Source: an uncultured Prochlorococcus sp.
GTDB lineage: Bacteria; Cyanobacteriota; Cyanobacteriia; PCC-6307; Cyanobiaceae
Length of the DNA stretch: 64,000 nt
NCBI GenBank assembly: GCA_902578845.1
Contig: CACHEM010000005.1
Location: forward strand, 1 to 64,000
Reading direction: 5' to 3'
Position numbers and translations under genes: made by a program. Numbering within the stretch: the first letter of the stretch is position 1; each line of letters begins with the position of its first letter. This document shows positions 9,571 through 19,324 of this stretch, piece after piece. The notes under the pieces were generated by a model. That model was not told the origin of the DNA, ran no database searches, and was given only the letters and a program-made list of their open reading frames with translations.

Positions 9571-11055
9571 TCAATTAATCCAAGATCCATGAAGGCCATG
9601 AGGAATTGAAATGGGTAATTCATAAACAGCTAATTCTTTTAAGTCTTTTGCGTCTAATATCACTAAATCGCTTCCTCTTCTTTCTCCGTTCCATAGAAGT
9701 ATAAATAAAAATCCTTCATCTTCTTTTGAAGATTTTTCTAATGGAACCATAATTGGTTCACTTACGAATCCACTTGGACCTGCTGACCAAGAAATCTCTT
9801 CCTTAGAAGTTAAATTTATTTTTTTAATTGCTTGAAGTGGAGCGTTCCCCTGCTTTTGAGATGTGCTTGCCATCCAACTAAAAGTTGCAGTTAATCCTAA
9901 GTTTTTGGGATTAACAACAGCAAATTCACAACATTGTTCACTTAAAGTTTCAAGTTCACAAGTTTTTTTCTTTAGATCGATAATTGATCTTTTTAGTTTT
10001 CCTTCTGGATATTTATCAAAGTCAATATCCCTAAAATTCTCTTCTGGACCAACTGATGGGAAATCATCATAAAAAATACTATCTAATACGATTTTGGAAT
10101 CTTTTTCAAATGCATTTACATGATGAAAAACGAATCCTTCTGGAGCATCTATTGTTAACGGTGGCTGACCTCTAAATAATCCACTTTCTCTGGGGATGAT
10201 AAAAAACTTTGCCTTTTTATTTGGGTTTGATTTAAGACATTGTGCTGCTCCTCTTTGACCCATTACAAATGGAAGAGGGTTGAAATCAATAGCATTCTGT
10301 AAGAATATTGCCCAATTAGTTGTAATTGCGAAATCATGAAGGAATGCAAAGCCATTAAAGGTATCTTTTCTGTCGAAAATGAGCTCTCCAGAATTTGTAC
10401 CAGCGTTATTAAATTCCATTAATCTAATGGTACTTTTAGGTCCTGTTTGAACTCCAAAAGTGACTAAAAGTTCTGAAGATTCATTTGAGTTTAGATCGGT
10501 TTTAGGATGGGCACTGAATGCTTCGTTGGGCTTGAGTACCCCTTTTAATGTTGTTAAACCAATAGTGGCAAGACTATCAGGATCCATTGCATGTGGACCC
10601 GCTGCTTCCCATAATGCGAGAATTTTATCTCCTAATTTAACAACATGAGTATTAGCGATATTCTTGAATTTTAGATCTAATGCATTATTTAAAATTCCTC
10701 CATTTTTCTGTGTCCCAAAAACACCTCTATAAATAAATTTATTTATTTTTTCTTCTTCCAAATAGCCTTTAGTTCTAACAAATCTATTTGTTAAGAATGG
10801 CTTACCATTTTCAAATTTTATGGATGTTATCATTCCATCGCCATCAAATGGATGATGAACCCATTGTCCACCTCTCTCTAATATTCCTGGTCCATTTCTT
10901 AATAATGTTCCATTTAAATTTTTAATATTATTACCTTTGCAAACTTTAAGAGGCTCTTTAGTTAGTTCCTTTTCTACATTTTGATAAGCACTGGACCAAT
11001 CTTCTTTATTAAAACTTTTAATTTTATCAATTTTTTTATCTTGTAAATTAGTCAC
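9571..11055 (-). CDS. Carotenoid cleavage oxygenase (RPE65/CCD family)
   Basis: 494 residues of the iron-dependent seven-bladed propeller family. All four expected iron-ligand His contexts can be found: FSAHPKTD, FLHDFAITT, VFHHVNAFE and the C-terminal PHGLHGSW. Other family marks are RNGPGILERGG, VHHPFDGDGM and ALWEAAGPHAMDP. The closest characterised cyanobacterial relatives cleave apocarotenals to retinal, so retinal formation is an inference. No opsin gene lies in the window. No signal peptide is seen. It is convergent with rdgB, 2 bp away, and 72 bp downstream of hisB on the same strand. Confidence 0.9.
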   Translation of the reverse strand: MTNLQDKKIDKIKSFNKEDWSSAYQNVEKELTKEPLKVCKGNNIKNLNGTLLRNGPGILERGGQWVHHPFDGDGMITSIKFENGKPFLTNRFVRTKGYLEEEKINKFIYRGVFGTQKNGGILNNALDLKFKNIANTHVVKLGDKILALWEAAGPHAMDPDSLATIGLTTLKGVLKPNEAFSAHPKTDLNSNESSELLVTFGVQTGPKSTIRLMEFNNAGTNSGELIFDRKDTFNGFAFLHDFAITTNWAIFLQNAIDFNPLPFVMGQRGAAQCLKSNPNKKAKFFIIPRESGLFRGQPPLTIDAPEGFVFHHVNAFEKDSKIVLDSIFYDDFPSVGPEENFRDIDFDKYPEGKLKRSIIDLKKKTCELETLSEQCCEFAVVNPKNLGLTATFSWMASTSQKQGNAPLQAIKKINLTSKEEISWSAGPSGFVSEPIMVPLEKSSKEDEGFLFILLWNGERRGSDLVILDAKDLKELAVYELPISIPHGLHGSWIN

Positions 11056-11127
11056 AACAAAAAAACTATTTTTTCTATTTTCGCCAAAAATAAACTGAAT
11101 TGTGGCTGATTCGAAAAAATTCCTATT

Positions 11128-11733
11128 TTATTCTTTTTCTAGCATTCCTTTGCTGCTCGGGATTGAATCAGATCTTCTCAGATCTATTTCGGTAGCCATT
11201 CTCAGTGCTCTAGAAAAAGCTTTAAAGCAAGCCTCAACTATATGATGTGAATTACTACCTTGTATTTGCTTTATATGTAGAGTAATACCGCTGTTATTTA
11301 CAAAGGCAATAAAAAACTCTTTTACTAATTCAGTATCATAATTTCCTATTCTTGGAGCTTTTAATTTAAGATCATAAGATAGATGTGGTCTGCCAGAACA
11401 GTCTAAAGTGACTTGAACTAATGCTTCATCTAATGGGGCAAAGAAATGTCCAAATCTGCTTATTCCTTTTCTTTCTCCCAATGCTTTTGAAAATGCTTTG
11501 CCTAATGCGATTCCTACATCTTCATTTGTATGATGATCATCAATATGGGTATCTCCAATTGCTTTTATATTTAAATCGAATAAACCATGGCTGGATATTT
11601 GATGAAGCATATGATCTAAGAATGGGATCCCTGTATCAATCTCAGAAATTCCATTTCCATCTAAGTTTATAAATACAGAGATATCTGTTTCATTCGTTTT
11701 TCTTTTTATTTCAGATTGCCTTAGAGATGACAT
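11128..11733 (-). CDS. hisB: Imidazoleglycerol-phosphate dehydratase
   Basis: Sixth step of histidine synthesis. 201 residues, the monofunctional form without a phosphatase domain. Two Mn-binding repeats are visible: [17 protein letters not shown] with [14 protein letters not shown] in the first half, and [18 protein letters not shown] in the second, with [12 protein letters not shown] between. The start ATG follows fabI by 20 bp on the same strand, so fabI-hisB likely form one transcript. Confidence 0.96.
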   Translation of the reverse strand: MSSLRQSEIKRKTNETDISVFINLDGNGISEIDTGIPFLDHMLHQISSHGLFDLNIKAIGDTHIDDHHTNEDVGIALGKAFSKALGERKGISRFGHFFAPLDEALVQVTLDCSGRPHLSYDLKLKAPRIGNYDTELVKEFFIAFVNNSGITLHIKQIQGSNSHHIVEACFKAFSRALRMATEIDLRRSDSIPSSKGMLEKE

Positions 11734-11753
11734 TTTTATGCAAAAAACTTAGT

Positions 11754-12536
11754 TTACATTCCATTAATGCAGTAACCCGCATCAACATAAATTGTTTGGC
11801 CTGTAATGCCGCTAGAGAGATCACTTAATAAAAAAGCAGCAGTATTACCTACTTCTGTTTGAGTGACTGTTCTGCGTAAAGGAGCCTTTTCTTCAACATT
11901 GTGAATCATATCTAAAATGCCACCTATAGCAGAACTCGCAAGTGTTCTTATAGGTCCAGCACTTATTGCATTAACTCTGATTTGTTTTGCAGGACCAAGT
12001 TCTGCAGAAAGATATCTGACTGAAGCTTCTAAAGCTGCTTTAGCGACTCCCATCACGTTATAGTTAGGAATTGCCCTTTCTGATCCTAAATAAGTTAATG
12101 AGACAACGCCAGCACCATCACTTAAAAGTGGTTTTGCTGCTTTACATAAAGGTGCTAATGAATAAGCACTTATATTAAGAGCTCTATCAAAACCTTCTGA
12201 AGTGGTAGCACTATAATCTCCAATCAATTCGTCGCGTCCTGCAAATGCTAAGCAGTGAACTAAACCGTCAATTTGCCCCCAATTGTTTTTTATATTCTGA
12301 AAGATTTCTTCTATTTGAACTGGATTTTGAACATCAAGAGGCAAAAATAACGTTGGGTTTAAAGGTTCAGTGAGTTCTCTTACTTTAGATTCGAATCTTC
12401 CCTTATCATCAGGCAAATATGTGATTCCAAGTTCTGCACCAGCTTTTGACAATTGTTGAGCAATACCCCATGCTATTGAACGATTATTTGCAATTCCCGT
12501 AACAAGAATTTTTTTGCCAGTTAGATTTAGAAGCAT
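11754..12536 (-). CDS. fabI: Enoyl-[acyl-carrier-protein] reductase (NADH)
   Basis: Last reduction of the fatty-acid elongation cycle. The chosen ATG at 12536 gives 260 residues beginning MLLNLTGKKILVTGIANNRSIAWG, the FabI nucleotide motif. An upstream in-frame ATG at 12617 would add a 27-residue tail with no family counterpart. Catalytic features are the SDR-type NYNVMGVAKAALEAS, with Tyr and Lys six apart, and ISAGPIRTLAS. It is divergent from the thioredoxin-fold gene, with the shared 106-bp region likely holding both promoters. Confidence 0.95.
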   Translation of the reverse strand: MLLNLTGKKILVTGIANNRSIAWGIAQQLSKAGAELGITYLPDDKGRFESKVRELTEPLNPTLFLPLDVQNPVQIEEIFQNIKNNWGQIDGLVHCLAFAGRDELIGDYSATTSEGFDRALNISAYSLAPLCKAAKPLLSDGAGVVSLTYLGSERAIPNYNVMGVAKAALEASVRYLSAELGPAKQIRVNAISAGPIRTLASSAIGGILDMIHNVEEKAPLRRTVTQTEVGNTAAFLLSDLSSGITGQTIYVDAGYCINGM

Positions 12537-12642
12537 TTTGTTTATTATTTCTATATATTCTCCTATATAAAAGTACCCATCTTTACGGATTACTGCAAAA
12601 TATACAATAATTTTCAAATATCAAAGAATATTTAACTTAAAC

Positions 12643-13236
12643 ATGGTCAGAACAAATTCTATGGTTTTGGAATTAGGTTTTCAATTACCTAGTTTCGAAA
12701 TGTTAAATGCTAATTCTTTAAATAATCAATATTTTAATTCTCATAATCTAGATAATCGGCATTTACTTTTAATGTTTATTTGTGCCCATTGTCCATTTGT
12801 TAAATATATTGAGAAGCAAATTTTTACCTTAAATAAAGAAATTGAAAATACAGTTCAAACTGTTGCAATTTCTAGTAATGATATTGTCACTCATCCTTCA
12901 GATTCTCCTGAAAATTTGAGATTGCAAGCACAATCACAGGGATGGAGTTTCCCTTATCTATATGATGAAAATCAAAAATTTGCTAAGGAGTTAAAAGCAG
13001 CTTGCACCCCCGATTTTTATCTTTTTTCAAATGAAGGAGATGGTGATTTTTTATTGTTTTATCATGGCCAATTAGACGATAGTAGACCAGGTAATAATAT
13101 CCCTTTGTCTGGTGAAGATTTGCGCTCTGCTGTGAGAGATTTGAATCAAGAAAATTCTTATCCTTTAAATCAGATTCCCTCTTTAGGTTGCAATATTAAA
13201 TGGACTCCTGGTAATGAACCTAGTTGGTTTAAGTGA
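12643..13236 (+). CDS. Thioredoxin-fold (AhpC/TSA-like) protein
   Basis: 197 residues with a thioredoxin-like fold. It contains FICAHCPFVKYIEKQI at about 46-61, where the usual CxxC is replaced by a CPxxK arrangement, and the later family stretch AACTPDFYLF with YHGQLDDSRP. Relatives are annotated as thiol-disulfide isomerase or redoxin; with this site a peroxiredoxin-like or single-Cys role is possible, and the substrate is unknown. An alternative ATG lies six codons in (12661). No signal peptide is seen, so it is probably cytosolic. Confidence 0.82.
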   Translation: MVRTNSMVLELGFQLPSFEMLNANSLNNQYFNSHNLDNRHLLLMFICAHCPFVKYIEKQIFTLNKEIENTVQTVAISSNDIVTHPSDSPENLRLQAQSQGWSFPYLYDENQKFAKELKAACTPDFYLFSNEGDGDFLLFYHGQLDDSRPGNNIPLSGEDLRSAVRDLNQENSYPLNQIPSLGCNIKWTPGNEPSWFK

Positions 13237-13289
13237 ATTAAAATGTTTTTTTACCCATAGAAATATGGTTTAGGGTTAATATATTCACT

Positions 13290-14495
13290 ATGCAAATACC
13301 TCCATTTACTTTAAATAGGCAGTTCCAAGAAATTGGCTCTGAAATTGAGAGTGAGGTTTTTAAAGTTTTAAAAGGGGGCCAGTATATTGGAGGACAAGAG
13401 ATCGCTAAATTTGAGGAAAGTTTTTCTAATCTGATTGGCGTTAAAAATACTATTGGATGTAACAGTGGAACTGATGCTTTAGTGTTAGCTTTACGAGCAT
13501 TAGATATAGGTGTGGGTGACGATGTTATTACCTCATCTTTTAGCTTTTTTGCGACTGCAGAGGCTATTAGTGCAGTTGGTGCTAATCCTATTTTGGTAGA
13601 TATAGATCCTGAAACTTATCTCATTAATACCGAACTAATAGAACAAGAAATAAATTCTAATACCAAGGCAATTATGCCAGTTCATCTATTTGGCAATGCA
13701 GTGAATATGACCTCAATAAAATCATTGGCCAACAAATATGACTTAAAAGTAATCGAAGATTGTGCTCAGGCAACATGCACAATGTGGGAAAATTCCAAAG
13801 TTGGTAGTATCGGTGATATAGGTTGTTTTAGCTTTTTCCCTACTAAAAATTTAGGAGCTGCTGGAGATGGTGGAGCAGTAACAACTTCAGATCAGAAGAT
13901 TGCCAAAAAAATTAGAGAACTAGCTGTTCATGGTAGCCCAATAAGATATCACCATACTCAAATTGGATATAACAGCAGACTTGATACCATTCAAGCCGCC
14001 ATATTAAATATCAAAATTAAATATATTTCTAAGTGGATTAAGAATCGTCAAAAAATCGCCAATAATTATCTTAATTTATTAAAGAAAAATCCATTTATTA
14101 GTTTTCCAAAAATTAGCTCTGATTCAATTTCCCATTCTTGGAATCAATTTGTCATCAAATTAAGAAACGATAAATATTTTTTAAATGAAGATTTTTCAAA
14201 TTTATTTGATACTGATTGCAAAAAATACTATTCCTTAAGGAATTTGGTAAAACAAAGACTTTTTGAAAAAGGTATTAATTCAATTATTTATTATCCAATT
14301 CCAATACACGCACAAATAGCTTACAAAAATCAAAATTTTTCTAGAGCAAAACTCTTAAATACAGAGAGAATTTGTACAGAAGTTCTTAGTCTTCCAATGT
14401 TTCCTGAAATTTCTTATGAAGAGCAACTTTATGTAGCAGAAAATTTAAATAAAGTTTTAAACAATTGTATAGAGGAAATTCAAATTTCTGCATAA
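13290..14495 (+). CDS. DegT/DnrJ/EryC1/StrS family PLP aminotransferase
   Basis: 401 residues of the sugar-aminotransferase family that builds amino sugars for surface polysaccharides. The PLP lysine lies in FFPTKNLGAAGDGGAV, preceded by VIEDCAQATC with the pyridine-nitrogen Asp, and followed by HGSPIRYHHTQIGYNSRLDTIQAA. It opens with IPPFTLNRQFQEI. Its sugar substrate cannot be inferred, and no other nucleotide-sugar genes lie next to it. The last 16 bp overlap the convergent photolyase gene. Confidence 0.92.
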   Translation: MQIPPFTLNRQFQEIGSEIESEVFKVLKGGQYIGGQEIAKFEESFSNLIGVKNTIGCNSGTDALVLALRALDIGVGDDVITSSFSFFATAEAISAVGANPILVDIDPETYLINTELIEQEINSNTKAIMPVHLFGNAVNMTSIKSLANKYDLKVIEDCAQATCTMWENSKVGSIGDIGCFSFFPTKNLGAAGDGGAVTTSDQKIAKKIRELAVHGSPIRYHHTQIGYNSRLDTIQAAILNIKIKYISKWIKNRQKIANNYLNLLKKNPFISFPKISSDSISHSWNQFVIKLRNDKYFLNEDFSNLFDTDCKKYYSLRNLVKQRLFEKGINSIIYYPIPIHAQIAYKNQNFSRAKLLNTERICTEVLSLPMFPEISYEEQLYVAENLNKVLNNCIEEIQISA

Positions 14496-15916
14496 AGTGA
14501 CTTAAATAATCTTTGTTGTGTGTTGTGATTGACAATAGGGCTTGAATAATTATTTTTTTCTAAATTAGATATTTCCCCATTTAATATGTCTGAATTTGAA
14601 AATTTAGATAATTCAGGTATCCAATATTTTATATATTCGCAAATAGGATCAAATTTTTTTGCTTGGGTATATGGATTAAAAATTCTAAGTGGTTTTGGAT
14701 CCATACCGCTACTGGCGCTCCACTGCCATCCCCCATTATTCGCAGCTAAGTCTCCATCTACCAAAGTCTTCATAAATTTTTCCTCGCCCATTTGCCAATT
14801 ACATATAAGATCTTTTACCAGAAATGAAGCGACTATCATGCGACATCTGTTATGCATCCAGCCAGTACTATTTAGTTGACGCATTGCAGCATCAACTATA
14901 GGTACGCCTGTCTCTCCGTTGCTCCAATGTTGAAACCATTTATTATTGTTTTGCCAAGGAAATTTATCCCATTTTTTTCTATAAGGACCTTTCTCTAACT
15001 CCGGGAAATGGAATAAGCAATGTTGATAAAATTCACGCCAAACAAGTTCTTTTTGCCAAGTTTCAATTGATAGGTAATTTTCTTGATTTTTAAAATCTGA
15101 ATTTAAATTTAATGTGGCGTTCCAAACTTTTCTAATGCTGATGGTGCCGAATCTGAGAGATGCACTTAAAAAAGATGTCCCATTATGGGAGGGTAAATCT
15201 CTTGCAGAATTATAAGAATATATTTTTTTTTCGTTAATGAAGTTTTCTAATAATGTTTCCGCAGCATTCTCTCCAGGTCTACACGGACAAATATTCGAAC
15301 CAGTAAATTTAATATTTTTGAGAAATTTCTTTAAAACTGAATCAGATGAATTTATTTTCTTATTTTCTTTAAGTTTATTATTTATATCTTTAAACTGGAA
15401 AATAACTTTATCTTGATTATATGAACCTAATAAATTCATTTTTGATTTAAGGTTTTTGTAAAAAGGTCCATAAACCGAATAAGGTTTATTATTCCCTGAA
15501 AATATTTTTAAAGGCTCTATTAGTAAGTGATCCCAAGATTCAATAACTTTAATATTTTTTTCCTCTAAAAAATTTTTTATTTGAAAATCTCGATTAATCT
15601 CATAAGGTTCAATTGATTTATTCCAAAAAACAAATTTAGCATTTATTGTATTTGCTAATTGAGGAATTATTAATACCGGATCTCCTTCCTCTATAACGAG
15701 TCTACTACCCATTTTTTTCCAATTATTTCCTAATTCTTTAAGCGAATTTCCTAGAAACCAAGCTCTTGAATTGGCATTGAAATCGTGTGTGTAATTTTTA
15801 TCTAATATGTAAGTTGAAGTAATAGCATTTGATAATGAAAATGCTTTGATTAAAGCTTGATTATCAAATATTCTTAAATCCTTTCTATGCCAAAAAAGTA
15901 TTCTAGGTTTATTCAT
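14480..15916 (-). CDS. phr: Deoxyribodipyrimidine photolyase
   Basis: Light-driven repair of cyclobutane pyrimidine dimers. 478 residues. The N-terminal Rossmann antenna domain begins ILFWHRKDLRIFDNQAL. The C-terminal FAD domain carries WQKELVWREFYQH, GVPIVDAAMRQLNSTGWMHNR and NNGGWQWSASSGMDPKPLR, all class I photolyase hallmarks. Fitness value in sunlit surface water is obvious for this organism type. It overlaps the upstream NUDIX gene by 4 bp (ATGA-type), suggesting a shared mRNA, and the aminotransferase gene tail to tail. Confidence 0.95.
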   Translation of the reverse strand: MNKPRILFWHRKDLRIFDNQALIKAFSLSNAITSTYILDKNYTHDFNANSRAWFLGNSLKELGNNWKKMGSRLVIEEGDPVLIIPQLANTINAKFVFWNKSIEPYEINRDFQIKNFLEEKNIKVIESWDHLLIEPLKIFSGNNKPYSVYGPFYKNLKSKMNLLGSYNQDKVIFQFKDINNKLKENKKINSSDSVLKKFLKNIKFTGSNICPCRPGENAAETLLENFINEKKIYSYNSARDLPSHNGTSFLSASLRFGTISIRKVWNATLNLNSDFKNQENYLSIETWQKELVWREFYQHCLFHFPELEKGPYRKKWDKFPWQNNNKWFQHWSNGETGVPIVDAAMRQLNSTGWMHNRCRMIVASFLVKDLICNWQMGEEKFMKTLVDGDLAANNGGWQWSASSGMDPKPLRIFNPYTQAKKFDPICEYIKYWIPELSKFSNSDILNGEISNLEKNNYSSPIVNHNTQQRLFKSLYAEI

Positions 15917-16476
15917 AATTTATCTAAAAATTGTTTAGCTCTAAACCAAGCTGTAACAGTTTTTGCATCAAGAATTTCATCCCCACTAGAAATAAGATTA
16001 TCTAGTTCGTTCGGATCTAAAATTAATACTTCTATATCTTCATCTAAATCTCCTTTAACCTCAGAATTTAGTTTTCTCAAATCACGCGCTAAAAATAAAT
16101 AAATTTCTTCATCTGCATAACCAGGAGCAGGGACAAGAGTTCCTAATTCATCCCATTTTTTTGCACTGAATCCAGTCTCTTCTTGTATCTCTCTTTGTAT
16201 TGAATTAATAGGTGTTTCACCTATTTCTAATGTACCTGCTGGAAATTCTAATAAATACCTAGAAACAGCAAATCTATATTGCCGAAGAATGATAACTTGA
16301 TTATCTTTTGTTATCGGCACGGCTAATGATGCTCCAGGATGCTTAATGTATCCATATTCACCTTCATGTCCATTTGGAAGTTCAATTCTATTTATCTCAA
16401 AACTAAATTTTTTTGACTTCAACTCAGATATTTTTTCTTTAAAAATGGATCTTTTTATAAAGTTTTTATTGCCCAT
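15913..16476 (-). CDS. NUDIX hydrolase (ADP-ribose pyrophosphatase type)
   Basis: 187 residues. The NUDIX box is complete: GTLEIGETPINSIQ followed by REIQEETGF, matching Gx5Ex7REUxEExGU. The segment VIILRQYRFAVSRYLLEFPAG before the box and VPAPGYADEEIYLFLA after it are typical of ADP-ribose/ADP-sugar pyrophosphatases of the NudF group. It is translationally coupled to the photolyase downstream (4-bp overlap) and follows folK by 47 bp. Substrate is inferred. Confidence 0.88.
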   Translation of the reverse strand: MGNKNFIKRSIFKEKISELKSKKFSFEINRIELPNGHEGEYGYIKHPGASLAVPITKDNQVIILRQYRFAVSRYLLEFPAGTLEIGETPINSIQREIQEETGFSAKKWDELGTLVPAPGYADEEIYLFLARDLRKLNSEVKGDLDEDIEVLILDPNELDNLISSGDEILDAKTVTAWFRAKQFLDKL

Positions 16477-16523
16477 AATTTTAAAATAAAAACAGCCTAA
16501 CAGTTATTTTTTAGTTTTGTAAA

Positions 16524-17090
16524 TCATTTAATAGACCATTTTGGGTCATCAAACTTTTTGATTTTTTGGCTTCTACTTAAGATTTCAGATAGTGGCGTAA
16601 TAACAAAATTCCTATTCATGAATCGAGGATGAGGTAATGTTAATTCCTCGTCAATCGTATGAAAATCTTCCCACCAAAGAATATCTAAATCGAGACATCT
16701 TGATAGCCATTTCTTGCCCTTTGGCGTCTTTTCTCGTCCGAAAAAAATCTCTAACTTTTTTAGCTCTTTTAAAAGTAATTTCGCCTTTTTATTTGATGGT
16801 TTTGGAAAAGAATTACTTTTTATAAGCAATAGAGTATTTAAATAATTTGGCTGCTCATTTTCAACTCCATGAGGTAATGACTCGTAAATTGAAGACCAAA
16901 AAAAGTATGCATGAAATTTTCTTTTCTCGTCTTTTTGTTTGTTGGAATTTTCTCCCCATTCATTTATTATTTTTTCTATTTTTGGTTTGCACATTAATAG
17001 TGACTCAAGAGGGCTTCCGAATTTACTATCAATATTTGCTCCGAGGGATATACATAGTCCATTTTTGATATTAAGATTTGATAATTCCAC
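16524..17090 (-). CDS. folK: 2-amino-4-hydroxy-6-hydroxymethyldihydropteridine pyrophosphokinase
   Basis: Pyrophosphorylates the pterin in folate synthesis. Features seen: [14 protein letters not shown] near the N-terminus, [25 protein letters not shown], with the nucleotide- and Mg-binding residues, and [16 protein letters not shown]. From the GTG at 17090 the product is 188 residues; a TTG at 17102 would add four residues. It is divergent from chlD with under 50 bp between starts, so the two promoters are packed tightly. It is likely first in a folK-NUDIX-phr transcript. Confidence 0.93.
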   Translation of the reverse strand: MELSNLNIKNGLCISLGANIDSKFGSPLESLLMCKPKIEKIINEWGENSNKQKDEKRKFHAYFFWSSIYESLPHGVENEQPNYLNTLLLIKSNSFPKPSNKKAKLLLKELKKLEIFFGREKTPKGKKWLSRCLDLDILWWEDFHTIDEELTLPHPRFMNRNFVITPLSEILSRSQKIKKFDDPKWSIK

Positions 17091-17138
17091 TACAAAAAAC
17101 AAAGTTATTGGATAAATTCTATATCAGGCATTTTTAAA

Positions 17139-19316
17139 GTGATTTTGAACCCCGAGTTAAAAGAAAAAGGAGAAATAAAAGATTTAATGAAGTCAAAGGA
17201 TTCTTTTAGAGCTTTTCCTTTGGCGGCAATTACAGGTCATAGCTTATTGAAATTATCTCTGCTTTTGGCAGCAGTTGATCCTAGTTTAGGAGGAGTGATT
17301 ATCGCTGGCGGAAGAGGTACTGGTAAGTCAGTATTAGCAAGAGGTTTGCATACTTTACTCCCTCCTATAGAGATATTAGATAATGAATCAATACTGGAAG
17401 AGTTAACTAAGAGAAATAGTAATACTTCATTAAGACCTATTGGTAGGAACCTTGATCCAGATAAGCCAGCCGAATGGGATATTAGTACTAATAAATTGCT
17501 AGAGGAGGCAATTGGAAGTGATTATTTGAATCAAATTGAAGAAATTCCAAAAAAAGTAAGAGAGGCTCCATTTATTCAAGTTCCCATTGGCATAACTGAA
17601 GATAGACTTGTTGGATCAATTGACGTCGCTGCCTCATTAAGTACGGGGGAACAAGTTTTTCAGCCTGGAATTTTGGCAGAGGCTCATAGGGGTGTTCTTT
17701 ATGTAGACGATATAAATTTATTGGACGATGGTATTGTAAATTTAATTCTTGAAGCTACAGGAAGAGAGAAAAATAATATTGAAAGAGATGGTTTAAGTCT
17801 TTCCCATCCTTGTAAGTCACTTTTAATAGCAACTTATAATCCTGAAGAAGGTGCTTTAAGAGATCATGTTTTAGATCGTTTTGCTATTGTCCTTTCCGCA
17901 GATCAATCTATTGATAATGCTCAAAGAGTTGAGATTACAAAATCTGTTTTATCACACGCAGAAAATAATATTAAATTTTCAGAAAAATGGTCTGAAGAAT
18001 CTGATAATTTATCTACTCAATTAATTTTGGCAAGACAATGGTTAAAGGATGTCAAGATAACAACAGAGCAAATAACCTATTTAGTGAATGAAGCTCTTAG
18101 AGGAGGAGTAGAAGGGCATAGGTCAGAATTATTTGCAGTAAAAGTAGCGAAGGCTAATGCAGCTCTTCGAGGCGATGAGAATGTAAATTCTGAAGACTTA
18201 AAAGTCGCGGTAAGGTTAGTTATTCTACCACGAGCAATGCAAATGCCTCCAGATGATGATGATATTCAACCCCCCCCTCCAGAAGATCAGAGTCCCCCAC
18301 CCCCACCTCAATCAAACAATGAAGAGTCTGAACCTGAGGCGAATGACAATGATGATAATCAAGAGCAAGAAAAAGAGGAAGATAATTCTGATGGAGAAGA
18401 AGAATCTACTCCAGATATACCTGAAGAATTCATATTAGATCCTGAGGCATGTATGGTTGACCCTGATTTATTGCTTTTTTCATCAGCTAAAGCGAAAGCG
18501 GGAAATAGTGGAAGTAGATCAGTCATATTTAGTGATAGTAGAGGAAGATATGTAAAACCTATTATTCCAAGAGGTAAAGTAAAAAGAATTGCTGTAGATG
18601 CTACTCTTCGAGCTGCTGCTCCTTATCAAAAATCCAGAAGATTAAGGAACCCTAATAAATCAATAGTTATTGAAGAAAATGATTTTAGGGCAAAGCTTCT
18701 TCAAAAAAAGGCTGGAGCTCTAGTGATTTTTCTTGTTGATGCTAGTGGCTCTATGGCTTTAAATAGAATGCAAAGTGCTAAAGGCGCAGTAATAAGACTT
18801 TTAACAGAGGCATATGAGAATAGAGATGAAGTCGCTCTTATACCCTTTAGAGGAAATCAAGCAGAAGTTCTTTTGCCTCCAACAAGATCAATAACTGCTG
18901 CAAAAAGAAGGTTGGAAACAATGCCTTGCGGAGGTGGATCACCTTTGGCTCATGGGCTAACGCAATCAGCAAAAGTAGCAAAAAATGCTCTTTCTACTGG
19001 AGATATAGGTCAAGTTATTGTTGTTGGAATTACCGATGGAAGAGGAAATGTTCCATTAGGATTATCTCTAGGACAAAATGAGGTTGAAGGAAACGAAAAT
19101 ACAAATGCAAATTTAAAGCAAGAGGTTCTTGATATTGCAGCAAAATATCCAATGCTTGGGATAAAACTTTTGATAATTGATACAGAAAGAAAATTTATTG
19201 CAAGTGGATTTGGTAAAGAATTAGCAGAGGCAGCTCAAGGGAAATATGTTCAACTGCCAAAAGCCACAGATAAAGCAATCGCAGCTATGGCTTTAAATGC
19301 TATAAATGAATTCTAA
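17139..19316 (+). CDS. chlD: Magnesium-protoporphyrin IX chelatase subunit D
   Basis: ChlD works with ChlI and ChlH to insert Mg2+ into protoporphyrin IX, the committing step of chlorophyll synthesis. 725 residues in three parts. The AAA+ domain has Walker A GGRGTGKS at 57-64 and [13 protein letters not shown] proline-rich then acidic linker lies at about 372-430 ([13 protein letters not shown]). The C-terminal von Willebrand A domain has DASGSM near 533 and TDGRGN. The start is GTG. The linker is encoded over an 8-C run (18270-18277) that keeps the frame here. Confidence 0.97.
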   Translation: MILNPELKEKGEIKDLMKSKDSFRAFPLAAITGHSLLKLSLLLAAVDPSLGGVIIAGGRGTGKSVLARGLHTLLPPIEILDNESILEELTKRNSNTSLRPIGRNLDPDKPAEWDISTNKLLEEAIGSDYLNQIEEIPKKVREAPFIQVPIGITEDRLVGSIDVAASLSTGEQVFQPGILAEAHRGVLYVDDINLLDDGIVNLILEATGREKNNIERDGLSLSHPCKSLLIATYNPEEGALRDHVLDRFAIVLSADQSIDNAQRVEITKSVLSHAENNIKFSEKWSEESDNLSTQLILARQWLKDVKITTEQITYLVNEALRGGVEGHRSELFAVKVAKANAALRGDENVNSEDLKVAVRLVILPRAMQMPPDDDDIQPPPPEDQSPPPPPQSNNEESEPEANDNDDNQEQEKEEDNSDGEEESTPDIPEEFILDPEACMVDPDLLLFSSAKAKAGNSGSRSVIFSDSRGRYVKPIIPRGKVKRIAVDATLRAAAPYQKSRRLRNPNKSIVIEENDFRAKLLQKKAGALVIFLVDASGSMALNRMQSAKGAVIRLLTEAYENRDEVALIPFRGNQAEVLLPPTRSITAAKRRLETMPCGGGSPLAHGLTQSAKVAKNALSTGDIGQVIVVGITDGRGNVPLGLSLGQNEVEGNENTNANLKQEVLDIAAKYPMLGIKLLIIDTERKFIASGFGKELAEAAQGKYVQLPKATDKAIAAMALNAINEF

Positions 19317-19324
19317 ATATTTCT

